Source: Limosilactobacillus balticus
Lineage (GTDB): Bacteria; Bacillota; Bacilli; Lactobacillales; Lactobacillaceae
NCBI RefSeq assembly: GCF_014145615.1
Contig: NZ_JACIVH010000062.1
Coordinates: 1-64,000, forward strand
Direction of reading: 5' to 3'
Length of the DNA stretch: 64,000 nucleotides
The notes beneath the pieces were generated by a model. It did not search any database. It saw only the letters and a program-made list of their open reading frames with translations, and was not told where the DNA came from. The translations under genes were made by a program, and so were the position numbers. Below are positions 1-11,000 of this stretch, in pieces (position 1 is the stretch's first letter; every line of letters begins with the position of its first letter).

Positions 1-3000
1 TCATCATTATCAAATACCGCCCCAGCTGGGAAACCATCACTGACAAGAACATAGCCTTGGTTCTCAAGTTCCTTGATTTGATCAGCTGTACTGTAATCAA
101 TGGCGCTACCTGGCTTACCAGTTAAGTTACCTGAAGTTGCGATCTGTGCATTATTGTTATCTTGGTCAACATAGTTAACAACTGCAGTTTGATCATTAAT
201 AACTGGAGTATAGTGGACTGGTGTGTCCTTACCAGGGTCAGTTGGTGTTACCGTTGGTACTTCAGGGACAAAGCCAGGAATTGTTGGTACCGGTTCATTT
301 GGTGTTACCGTTGATGGATCGGTTGGATCAGTTGGGTATTGTGGTTGTGGTACGTCTGGAATTGGCTTACCAGTTGGGTCAACTGGCACAATCTTACCAT
401 TCTTAGCATAACTTACAGTAACCGTGTAATTGTCGTTTTCGTGAGTAAGTGTTACACCCTTAACGTTGACACCATCACCATCACGATCAACATTAACCAC
501 GTGGTAACCTTCGACAACCGGTGTCTTCACACCTGTAACAGATTGACTACTACTCCAAGTCAATGGAGTTGTCCATTGACCGGTTACCTTATCAAGAACC
601 CCTTGAGCAGTAAAGTTAACAGTTTGTTCAACTGGTTCACTGATCTTGTTGCCATCTGCATCAACATATTGAACAGTCCGCGTAACATTCTTTGTTACTT
701 GGTCAGAACCTTGTGGGTACTTAGGACCGTCTGGATCGTTAGGGTTGATTGGTTCACCTGGCTTTCCTGGTTCATTAGGGTTAACTGGTTGTGTACCATG
801 GCGGAATGTAACAGTGAAGACTTGATCGTGACCCTTGTCATTATCAAAGGCTGCATCTGCTGGGAAGCCATCATTGACAAGAACATAACCCTTGTCAGTA
901 AGGCTCTTAATTGTGTCAGCAGTACTGTAGTTAATCTTGTCACCAGGTTGACCACTTAAGTTACCAGAGTTAGCCAGTTCTTCATTGTTAGTCAAGTCAA
1001 TGTAACGAACTTGAGCGTTTTGAGTATTGTCAACTGGGTTGTAAACAACTGGCGTATCCTTAGTTGGTACTTCTGGAGTTACTGTTGGCGTTTCTGGAAT
1101 GTAACCAGGAATTGTTGGTACTGGTTCGTCCGGTGTTACCTTAGTTGGATCTGTTGGATCGTTAGGGTAACTTGGCGTTGGTACGTCTGGAATTGGCTTA
1201 CCAGTTGGGTCAACTGGCACAATCTTACCAACCTTCTTGTAAACAACTTCTGTTACAACATTTGGATTATCAGTAGTTGCTGTCAATCCACCAGCAGTTG
1301 TAACTTCAGCAACGTAGCCATCGATTACTGGAACATTAATCGTTCCGAACTTGTGGCTAGTTTCGTTCCATGAACCTTCAGTGATTGTCTTACCAGTTAC
1401 AGAATCAATTACATCTGGTGTTCGAGTGAATTCACTGGTTTGAACATTGTTTTCACGAAGCGTATTACCATTTTCATCAACAAACTTAATTGTTTGTGAG
1501 GCTGGAATGTTTTGGCTATTTTGTTCAACTGTACCATTTTCTTCATAACTAACAGTGACAGTGTAGTTTTCATCCCCATGGTTCAATGCCACACTCTTAA
1601 CATTGTCACCATCGGCATCGCGACTAACGGAAACAACATGCATTCTTTCAATAGCTGGTGACTCAACAGCCTTAACATCTTGTGCTGGTGTCCATGTTAA
1701 TTCTCCTGGACCAGTGATCTTACCATTTTCAACCGTTACTAACTTACCAGTTACCTTATCAACCGTACCATTGGCAGTAAAACTAACTGTTTGGTTAACT
1801 GGTTGGGCAACTTGCTCTCCTGTCTTAGCATTTACATAACTAATTGTCCGAGTAACATCCTTTTGAAGATCCGTCTTATCATAACCAGCCCCAGGATGCT
1901 CAGGATTTACCGGAGCAGTTCCATGCTTCATCACAATTGTAAAGTGTTGATCACTATCACCATCATTATCAAAGGTCTGATTTACATCAAAATCTGAACT
2001 AACATATTCGTAGCCGAGGTCTTCCAACGCATTGATTGAATCAGCATAGCCAGTGAAACCAATCTTGGTATCTTCAATTCCATCAGCATTAAACTTAGTC
2101 GTTATCCCATTAATAACAATTTGTTGGTTATCATTGCTTTGATCAACAATCGTTAAGTCAGCTTTTTGGATTTGGTTATAAACGACCGGAGTATCCTTCC
2201 CAGGATCAGTTGGTGTTACTGTTGGTTGACTTGGAACCCAGCCCGGAACATCAGGAACTGGTTCATTTGGCGTTACCTTGGTTGGGTCGCTTGGATCAGT
2301 TGGATATTGTGGCGTTGGAACATTTGGAATTGGCTTGTCACTTGGGTCAACAGGGATAATTTCCCCATTTGGCATATAAGTAATAGTTATTTCAATATCA
2401 TCTTGCGTAACAGCTGTTGCAGGAACAGTTGCTCGATCGGCATGGAAACCATCGATTACAGGAGTAGCTACTTGGTCATATTCCGTCTTTTGACCAGGAA
2501 CAATTGACCAATCTGTATCGTATTCTCCACCGGTAACAGGTTCATGAGTGACAGCATCAATTGTAACCGTCCGACTCCATTTTGAAGTTTGAACATTATC
2601 AGCTGGCGTCTTTTCACCTGCACCAGTATACTTAACTGTTTCTTTAACGTCCTTAAGATAGCTGGATGGATCAACATTGTCATTTGGATGGTCAGGGTTT
2701 ACCGGTAATTGGTTATGGGTAAAGTGAACTTCAAAGACATTTGCCTCATCTGCATATTTGCTTCCTGCCGTAAAGCCATCTGATACTAACTTATAGCCTT
2801 GACCTTCAAAGGTTGAAATTGAATCCTCAGTTGAGTATTCAATTGGATCACCGACATAACCTTTTAAATCGTCTACTTTAAGTTGAGTATTAGTAGTATC
2901 ATCAATGTACTTAACTTGAGCAGTTGCATCTTTAGCGTACTCATAAGTAACAACATAGGTATAAGGGGTAAATTGACCATGATCGGCGCCATATGTTGTC

Positions 3001-4559
3001 CGCAATGTATAACCATCAAAGGTCTTAGGCGCTGTATGCCATTCACCAGCAGAATACCAGTTCTTGGCCTCATTAATTCCATTATTAGTTTGGTCGGGAT
3101 TATTAACGTTAAAGGCAATTGTTTGGTCATCCGCCAGTTTATTCCCTTGTTCGTCAATAAATTTAACAGTTACGGGCTTATTCGGAATTAAGTTAATTGA
3201 AGTTGCTGCTTCATTCCAATTGTAGTAATCAGTATTTTTATGGTAATTAAAGGTTCCCATATAGGTATAACCTTGATTTTGGTACTTTTTGATAACGTTA
3301 TTTGTTTTAGCTTCAACATCACCATTATCTGTTTCATAAGTATTACCTTTAACACCAGAAACATTAAACATATCATTGGGATCAATCGTACTCCATGCTG
3401 GCCCAAAGTATTCTCCATATTGAGCACCAGAACCCTTTTGACTATCTTTTGGGTTTGGATTGTCCATAACCTTTTTATACTTAAAAGTGTGAACTTGGTA
3501 GTTAAGATTCCCCTTTGATTGAATATTATTATACGTATCTATAAAGCTTGGTTGATCGTCAAGTTTATACCCAGGAATATCAATAGCATGAAGGAAGAAC
3601 TTAGATGTGGCAATATCTTCTTTATCACCGTGATTATAAGCGTAACTTGCAGTTGAAGAAGTATTAGCACCAACTGATGATGTGGAAAGAACCTCACCAG
3701 TATCTTCATCAACGTACCGAACTAAAATTGGCGAAAGTGGGGCGTATTGAAGCGTAATATCAACATCTTTATCCTTAATTCGTGCCATATTACCATCCAT
3801 CGTAAAGTTCTCATCAAGGACTTCAGGATTTAATAGTTTATATCCTGTTGGTGCTATTCCGAAAGAATATAGACTTGTGCCCTTCTTCCCTTCCTCATTG
3901 AAAACCCCATTTTTAAAATTGTAGTTAAAAATGTAGGAAGAGGTAATTGGCGCAGCACCAGTTGTAACATCAACAGCTTTAACATTTATCTTATAAGTTT
4001 GGTTAACATTTTCATTAGTAGTTGGAGTTGCAGCAGTCTTTTGTGTTGTTAACCCTTGAACACCAATGGCATTTTCAGTTGAAGGCGTCGTTGTAGGAAT
4101 AAATGTTTCAGTCTTTGGGACTTGGGCTACATTGGCGGAAGCGCTATTTTGTGAGCTATTAGCACTAGCGGGAGCAATAGCAGAAGATGCACTATTTATT
4201 GTCGCAGAGGTAGCGCTATTAACAGCTGCTTCATAATCATTAGCGACTGACGTATCAATATTACCAGCAGGGTTAACAACAGCCGCCGAAGCATTTTGCG
4301 CAGCATTAGCGGCAGTTGCTTGTTTCATCGTTGCAGTGCTTGCAGAAGAAACAACAAGGTTATGATCAGTTTGTTCCGCACTCGCACTTCCAGAATTAGA
4401 TGTCGAATTTGCATCAGTCGTATCAGCAGATGCTGTGCCGGCAAAGGTAACCCCTAACAACACGGAAGCAACACCAACACTTAGTTTTTTAATCGCGAAC
4501 CGTTGCTTAGTAGGTTCATTTTTCTTAATTTGCTCTTGTAAATTTTTATGAGATAGCAT
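1..4559 (-). CDS. Giant Mub-repeat adhesin with YSIRK-type signal (N-terminal part; C-terminus beyond left edge)
   Basis: The reading frame is open from the ATG at 4559 to the window edge, so the anchor end is outside. The start follows a GGGGG ribosome site. The N-terminus carries a YSIRK-type export signal (FAIKKLSVGVAS, about residues 26-37) and an Ala-Asp cleavage region near residue 50, then an Ala/Ser/Asn-rich stretch to about residue 160 and a unique head of several hundred residues. From about 2.9 kb leftwards come Mub/MucBP-type repeats, marked by a conserved 'TYxDDTT...GYxLVSDGF...HxTxPVNP' core and alternating with a Pro-rich PVDPxGxPIPD spacer (three copies). Proteins of this family bind mucus glycans from the cell wall. 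The first 130 residues are clearly homologous to the gene at 5074-19395, so the two are tandem paralogues. Sortase anchoring is expected from the family but not visible here. Confidence 0.9.
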   Translation of the reverse strand, partial: MLSHKNLQEQIKKNEPTKQRFAIKKLSVGVASVLLGVTFAGTASADTTDANSTSNSGSASAEQTDHNLVVSSASTATMKQATAANAAQNASAAVVNPAGNIDTSVANDYEAAVNSATSATINSASSAIAPASANSSQNSASANVAQVPKTETFIPTTTPSTENAIGVQGLTTQKTAATPTTNENVNQTYKINVKAVDVTTGAAPITSSYIFNYNFKNGVFNEEGKKGTSLYSFGIAPTGYKLLNPEVLDENFTMDGNMARIKDKDVDITLQYAPLSPILVRYVDEDTGEVLSTSSVGANTSSTASYAYNHGDKEDIATSKFFLHAIDIPGYKLDDQPSFIDTYNNIQSKGNLNYQVHTFKYKKVMDNPNPKDSQKGSGAQYGEYFGPAWSTIDPNDMFNVSGVKGNTYETDNGDVEAKTNNVIKKYQNQGYTYMGTFNYHKNTDYYNWNEAATSINLIPNKPVTVKFIDEQGNKLADDQTIAFNVNNPDQTNNGINEAKNWYSAGEWHTAPKTFDGYTLRTTYGADHGQFTPYTYVVTYEYAKDATAQVKYIDDTTNTQLKVDDLKGYVGDPIEYSTEDSISTFEGQGYKLVSDGFTAGSKYADEANVFEVHFTHNQLPVNPDHPNDNVDPSSYLKDVKETVKYTGAGEKTPADNVQTSKWSRTVTIDAVTHEPVTGGEYDTDWSIVPGQKTEYDQVATPVIDGFHADRATVPATAVTQDDIEITITYMPNGEIIPVDPSDKPIPNVPTPQYPTDPSDPTKVTPNEPVPDVPGWVPSQPTVTPTDPGKDTPVVYNQIQKADLTIVDQSNDNQQIVINGITTKFNADGIEDTKIGFTGYADSINALEDLGYEYVSSDFDVNQTFDNDGDSDQHFTIVMKHGTAPVNPEHPGAGYDKTDLQKDVTRTISYVNAKTGEQVAQPVNQTVSFTANGTVDKVTGKLVTVENGKITGPGELTWTPAQDVKAVESPAIERMHVVSVSRDADGDNVKSVALNHGDENYTVTVSYEENGTVEQNSQNIPASQTIKFVDENGNTLRENNVQTSEFTRTPDVIDSVTGKTITEGSWNETSHKFGTINVPVIDGYVAEVTTAGGLTATTDNPNVVTEVVYKKVGKIVPVDPTGKPIPDVPTPSYPNDPTDPTKVTPDEPVPTIPGYIPETPTVTPEVPTKDTPVVYNPVDNTQNAQVRYIDLTNNEELANSGNLSGQPGDKINYSTADTIKSLTDKGYVLVNDGFPADAAFDNDKGHDQVFTVTFRHGTQPVNPNEPGKPGEPINPNDPDGPKYPQGSDQVTKNVTRTVQYVDADGNKISEPVEQTVNFTAQGVLDKVTGQWTTPLTWSSSQSVTGVKTPVVEGYHVVNVDRDGDGVNVKGVTLTHENDNYTVTVSYAKNGKIVPVDPTGKPIPDVPQPQYPTDPTDPSTVTPNEPVPTIPGFVPEVPTVTPTDPGKDTPVHYTPVINDQTAVVNYVDQDNNNAQIATSGNLTGKPGSAIDYSTADQIKELENQGYVLVSDGFPAGAVFDND
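190..2400 (-). repeat. Three Pro-rich PVDPxGxPIPD spacer modules alternating with Mub repeats
   Basis: Near-identical coding blocks for a roughly 65-residue proline/threonine-rich module occur at about 200-410, 1030-1240 and 2170-2390. The same module returns three times near the C-terminus of the neighbouring giant gene (about 5440-5650, 6210-6420 and 7060-7260). The DNA similarity between copies makes slippage and inter-gene recombination plausible (inference). Confidence 0.7.
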
Positions 4560-4948
4560 TTTTATTTATCCCCCTTAATCAATAGATAAGCCAATCATTT
4601 TAACCTAGGCAGTAGCTGTTGTAACTTATTTCCACTATTTAAATATAAAACTTATTCTTCAAATTACAACTCAATTAGCAAAAACCAAGTTATCATCTGT
4701 TAATAATTCTAGCGTTTAAATACTGATAACTCAATAATTAACCGCAAATTATTTTATGCTAAATTAATAAAAATAAATGCAGTAAACATGAAAATTATTT
4801 CATATCTAGCACAATCTAATGTACTTCAATCGCGGACTTTAACTAATTTTACTAATATTGATCAATAAATTTTTTAATCTCCTAACAGTTCCATAGTAAG
4901 ATAATTCTCTTAGCTAGCGATAAACTTTTTTTACAATCATACACAAAA
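4560..4948 (-). promoter_or_regulatory. AT-rich upstream region of the first adhesin
   Basis: This 389-bp region separates the first adhesin from the terminator of the second. It has no credible gene. The minus strand shows a possible promoter, TTGTAA, 16 bp, TATATT, roughly 110 bp before the start codon, and a strong GGGGG ribosome site next to the ATG. No operator or leader structure was convincing. Confidence 0.4.
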
Positions 4949-4980
4949 AAGCCCTACAGTTAAAAACTGTAGAGCTTCTT
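4949..4980 (-). terminator. Intrinsic terminator of the second giant adhesin
   Basis: An imperfect 13-bp stem (4949-4961 with 4965-4977, one mismatch, 3-nt loop) is followed on the minus strand by a T tract. It lies about 95 bp past the stop codon at 5074. Between the two sits another long inverted repeat (4985-4999 with 5039-5053). Confidence 0.8.
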
Positions 4981-5073
4981 TTATTAATGCAGCAAGTTGC
5001 TTGTGCCTCACATAGTTGTTAAGTCATAGTAATTAACTCAACTTGTTGCATTATTACTGTCTGAACATATTTT

Positions 5074-8000
5074 TTAATCTTCTTTGCGACGTTTCTTTCC
5101 AAATCCAACAAGACCAGTTAGACCAAGCGCAGCAAGTCCTAGAATTTCAGCACTATTAGCATCAGCATTACCAGTTTGTGGTAGCTTCTTAGCTTCAGCC
5201 TTCGTAGCTGCAGCTGGTTGCTGAGCATTATTTTGCTTAGCAACAGTTGGTTGTGGAGCTGCAGGATTTACAGAACCATTATCAGCTGGCCTTTCTGGTG
5301 TTGGTGTTACTTCATTGTTACCTTCTTGACCGCCGTTATCAACCGGAGTTTCTGGAGTTACTGGGGTATCATTGCTTGGCGTATCATCTCCAGGAGTTGT
5401 TGGGGTAGTAGTTGGTGTTTCTGGAGTAACAGGCGTATTTCCACGATCGTATACAACCGGTGTATCAGTACCAGGATCAGCTGGCGTTACAGTCTCACGT
5501 TCTGGAGTATATCCCTGAACAGTTGGTACTGGTTCGTTTGGTACGACCTTAGTTGGATCATTAGGATCAGTTGGATAAACTGGATGATCCGCGCCTGGAA
5601 TTGGCGTACCAGTCTTGTCAACTGGAATTATATGACCATTTGGTGAGTAAGTAACAGTTTCGATAACGTCCTTATCAGGATCAGCTTGCGGAGCATTAAC
5701 GACTGCCTTATCTGCATGGTAACCGTCAACAACTGGTGTATAAACACTGCTGTAACTACCATTCGTCGTCCATGGCGTTGTGCTAATCACTTCACCAGTT
5801 ACACCATCAACTGATACGTGACGGTGCCATTGAACAGTTTCAACGTGATCAGCTGGGTTATTTTCGCCCGCTCCAACATAACGAACAGTAAAGGTTGTCT
5901 TCTTCTGCGTAGCATACTTACCACTTTCATCGTCGCCACCATGAGGGTTTTGAGGAGTAAAGATTGTTTCTGCATGTTTCAAATGAACAACGAAACTATT
6001 TTCACCGTCAGTAAATGTTTCACTACCATCCTTAAAGTTGTTAGATACTAATTCGTAACCTTGACCCTCAAGTTCACTGATCTTACCAGCAGTCGTGTAG
6101 CTGATCTTATCACCAACTTTACCACTGAAGTTATCAGTCGTAATCGTCTTACCAGTAGTGTCATCAATGTAAGTTACTTTACCTTGAACTGTAACTGGAG
6201 TAACCGGTGTATCAGGCGTGTAAACTACCGGTGTATCTTCCCCAGGATTAGTTGGTGTTACAGTTGGTACTTCTGGAGTATATCCAGGAATACTTGGAAC
6301 TGGTTCATCTGGTGTAACCTTGGCTGGATCGCTTGGATCAGTTGGGTATTGTGGAGTTGGAACATCTGGAATTGGGGTTCCTGATGGATCAACTGGCACA
6401 ATCTTACCGTTTGGCGTGTAGGTAACAACAACTGTGTAATCACTGTCACCATGGTTTACTGTAACCTTAGAAACATTATTACCATTGCCGTCACGGCTAA
6501 CGTTTGTTACATGGTAGCCATCAATTACTGGCGTGTTTTGACCATTCAAGTCACCGTTTCCAGTCCAAGTAATTGGTGTTACCCATTTACCAGTAACGTT
6601 ATCAATCACTCCGATACCAGTAAAGTGTGCAGTTTGTTCAACTGAGTCATGAAGTTTATTACCGTTATTGTCAACGTAAGTGATTGTCCGTGTTACATCC
6701 TTCGTTACTTGGTCAGAACCATCTGGGTATTGTGGACCAGTTGGATCATTAGGGTTAATTGGTTGACCTGGCTTACCTGGGTTTTCAGGTGTAATTGGTG
6801 TCGTTGTGTGTTCAACGTAAATTACAATGTTTTGATCACCCTTCGTAATACCAGTTGGAATTGTTACATCTGGGTTAACAACCTTGTATCCCTTATTAGT
6901 AAGCGAAGTAAACGTACCAGTCTTGTCATAGCTAAATTCAGTGCCAACGTTTTGACTATCACTTGTCTTACCGTATTCTGGTAAATCAGTATTATCAGTT
7001 ACATCATGAACAGTAATTGTGATTGAACCCTTGTCTTGCGTTGGTGTTGGCTTGGTGTAAGGTACCTTTGTGTCGCCAGTTGGTGTATCAGGCGTTACAT
7101 TTGGTACATTAGTTGTCCAGCCAGGAACAGTTGGCGTAGGTTCATTTGGCATTACCTTCGTAGGATCAGTTGGGTCATTGTGATAACTAGGTGTTGGAGC
7201 ATCTGGAATTGGGGTTCCTGATGGGTCAACTGGAATGATCTTACCAATCTTGTGGTAAACAATGGTGATTTCCTTATTAGCATCCTCTGGAGTTGCCGTT
7301 TGACCTTCATAAGTCTTTTGTTCAGCAACGTAGCCATCAATTACTGGGGCATTAGCATTTGCGTACTTATGACTATTAGTATTCCAAGTACCAGTTTCAC
7401 CAGACTTAGTAAATACAAACGTGTCATTAGTATTGTCATCTAATAACTTAGCATTATTGTTATCACCATCAACATAGTGCACAATTTGCTTACCAACAAC
7501 TGTTTGATCAGCTGGAGTTGGTGTTGGCGTTACTGGGTTCTTAGCGTAGTTAATGGTAATTACAATGTTGCCATTAGTATGACTGATTGTCTTACCAGCA
7601 ACCCTACCAGTGTTACTGTTAATGTCACTTAAGTCTTCGTTTGAAGCAGCAATGTTAGTAATGTGGTAACCATCAGTCTGAGGCCCTGCTACTTCATCAA
7701 AGGAAGCTTCATCAGCATTCCCATCCTTAACTGTCCAAGTCATACCATTAGCATTGCCAGTGATCTTGCCGTCCTTATCAACAGTTACCCATTGACCAGT
7801 AACCTTATCAAGTACTCCATTAGCTACAAAAGTAAGACTCTTTTCAACTGATGGAATATTGAGGCCGTCACCAATGTAATTAATCGTCCGTGTAATGGTC
7901 TTAGTTAATTGTTCTGGTTGTGTACCATCTGGATACTTAGGACCATCTGGGTTTTCTGGATTAATTGGTGTATTAGGTGTCTTTGGACCTGGTTGATCTG

Positions 8001-11000
8001 GATTTACTGGAACAGTATCGTGAACAAGGTCAACTTCGTAAGTAACTGTACCATTCGTGTAAGTTACCGTACCTGTTGGATAACCATCATGGTCAAGTTT
8101 GTAACCTTGGTTAGTGTACTTGGTGATGGTGTCCTTAGTGCTGTAATCTACATTTGAACCTTCATTACCAGTTGAAGTGGCCGTTTCAAGGGTCTTGCCC
8201 GTTGTCTTATCAACATAGTTAACAATTACGGTACCCTTTTGAACTGGAGTAGGCGCTACTGGTTTCTTGGCTAACGTAATTACTACTGAACTGTTTTGAC
8301 TAGTTGGCGTAATTGTTTCACCAGCTACAACCCCATTATTCATATCAACATTAGCAGCGGTGTTGTTTTCACTCACTTTAACAATGTTGTATTGGGTTGT
8401 ATCGATAGCTTTAGTTGCGTCAAAGTCATGGTTTTCAGCGTTCCAAGTAATATGACCCGCACCAGTGATCTTACCGTCTTTATCTACTGTTACCAATTGA
8501 CCAGTTACAAGATCAACAACGCCATTACCGTTAAAGGTAAATGTTTGATGTACCGGTGTATTTGCTTGACTACCATCTTCGTAAACGTAAGTTACGTCAC
8601 GTGTTACGGTGTTAGTCAATGTTTGTGGAACAAAGTTAGCCGGAATCTTATGTGGATGTTCTGGATCATTTGGATTTGGAACTTCTTGGCCAGGCTGTCC
8701 TGGGTTTTCAGGAGTAATTGGCGTAGTTGCGTGAACAAGGTGAACTTCAAAGACGTTGCCATCCTTTGCGAAGGTTTCGTTACCATCATTAAAGTTGTTT
8801 GATACTAAGTTGTAACCTTGACTTACGTAATTAGCAATCTTATCAGCTGTAGTATAGTTAATCTTTTGACCAACATTACCATTAAATGTTGCTGAGGCTA
8901 GAACGTTACCAGTTGTGTCATCGATGTAAGTAATTGAACCATTAGCGGGTACTGGAACTTCTGGGGTCTTAGTCAAAGTAATAACAATCGTACTATTCTG
9001 ACTAGTTGGAGTTACTGTTTCACCAGCAACTGCCGTACCATCCACCTTAGCAGTAGTTCCATTTTCGCTAACGTTTGATACATAGTAACCATCATGATCA
9101 ATTGCAGCTACATTAGCAAAGTCTTGTGAGTCATGATTCCAAGTGATCTTACCACGTTGGTTAAGAATGTTACCATCCTTATCAACTGTGACAAGGTTAC
9201 CAGTTACCAAGTCAATTGTTCCTTCACCAGTAAAGTTTACGGTTTGAACAACATCAGCATGTGCCTTTGTTCCGTCAGCGTATTGGTACTGAACAGTCCG
9301 TGTAATCGTCTTTTCAAGATCAGTCTTAGATAAGTTTGGATTACTTGGTGTTGGCGTTTGTGGATGTTGTGGATCAACAGGATCAGTTGGGTTAGCAGGA
9401 TTTTCTGGCGTTACTGGACGCGTACCATGCTTAACATTAATCACTACCCGTTGATTGCCATCAGTGTATTCAGTTGGAACAGTTGGCAAGTCACCGTCAA
9501 GGACATAACCCTTGTCTTCAAGAGCTGGCAAGTCCTTAGCATTTGGATTGTAGCTAAAGGCTGTTCCTTGATCTTCCTTCGTTTGAGGTTGACCATAACC
9601 TGGAATATCAACATTATCTGTTGTGTCATGGTAGATAACTTCAATTGTACCCTGCTTTACAGGTGTTGGTGGCGTTACCTTTTTAGCCAATGTAATTACT
9701 ACTGAGCTGTTTTGACTAGTTGGTGTAATTGTTTCACTTGCTACTACACCATTAGTACGATCAACGTTCGCAGTAGTATTTGTCTTACTGATACCAACAA
9801 CTTGGTAATTAGTAGTATCAATTGACTTAGTGGCATCGAAGTTATGATCGTTAGTATCCCAACTTGTCTTTTCAGCACCAGTTACACGGTCAGTTACTGT
9901 CTTACCGTTGAAAGTAAAGCTTTGGTTAACTGGCGTATCTGCTTGACTACCATCTTCGTAAACGTATGTTACATCACGCGTTACGGTCTTAGTAACATCC
10001 TTAGTAGTCGTGTCGTGAGTTAAGTGAACTTCAAACTTATTTTCACCATTCGTAAATGATTCATTACCATCCTTGAAGTTATTGGATACTAGCTTGTAGC
10101 CTCGACCTTCGTAACTAGTAATTCGACCAGCCGTAGTGTAATCAATCTTTTGACCAACGCTACCACCGAAACTTGCACTTTCGAGCGTGTTACCAGTCGT
10201 ATCATCGATGTAAACAATTGAACCATTAGCAACTACTGGAACTTCTGGGGTCTTAGCATAAACAACTTTAATCGTTGAGCTTGCAGTATTGCGATTTACA
10301 GTTTGTGCAGTAACCGCACCATTGGCATCGACAGTAAATCCTGAAATACCGTTGCCGCTCACAGAAATTACGTGGTAGCCATCAGCGGTCTTCGCAGCAA
10401 TTGCATCAAAGTTGGCATCTGTATCTGGAGTCCAAGTCAATCCATCAGCAAGACCAGTAATCTTACCATTTTCAACAGTTACCCACTTACCAGTTACATT
10501 ATCTAAGTAACCAGAACCTTGGAACTTAGCTTCTTGGTGTTCAGGAGTCAAGCCTGGCATTACATTACCTTGTTCGTCAACATAAGTTACATCACGTGTA
10601 ATTGTACGATCAAGGTATTCCTTAGTGTAACCATCCTTGTCATCTGGATGATCTGGGTTTACCGGAGTTGCACCATGGACTAAGTTGATTACCCACTTTT
10701 GACTGATGCCATTCTTATCATCAGTGTTGTCGTAGTTACCAAAATTAATTCCAGCATAGTTAGTAGCATCTAGGTTAGTACCGTTGTATGAAGCACCATC
10801 CCAAACGTAACCCTTGTTCAATAAGTTTTGAACAAATTCTTGAGCATTGCCAAAGCTGATTGCATCGCCTTCAAGACCAGGTTGAGTGTAACTACCTAAG
10901 TCTTGTTCTTGACCAGGAGTTGCATCGCGAATAGTCAATTGAGCATTTTGTTGCGTCTTAGCTGGAGTTTCATCCTTAGTTAAGTAGATAGCAAATTGTT

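Noticed and set aside
221-3518. Several plus-strand frames of 60-206 codons opposite the first adhesin
   Set aside because: They are low-complexity (Trp/Val/Tyr-rich) mirror frames of Pro/Thr-rich coding DNA on the other strand, without ribosome sites.
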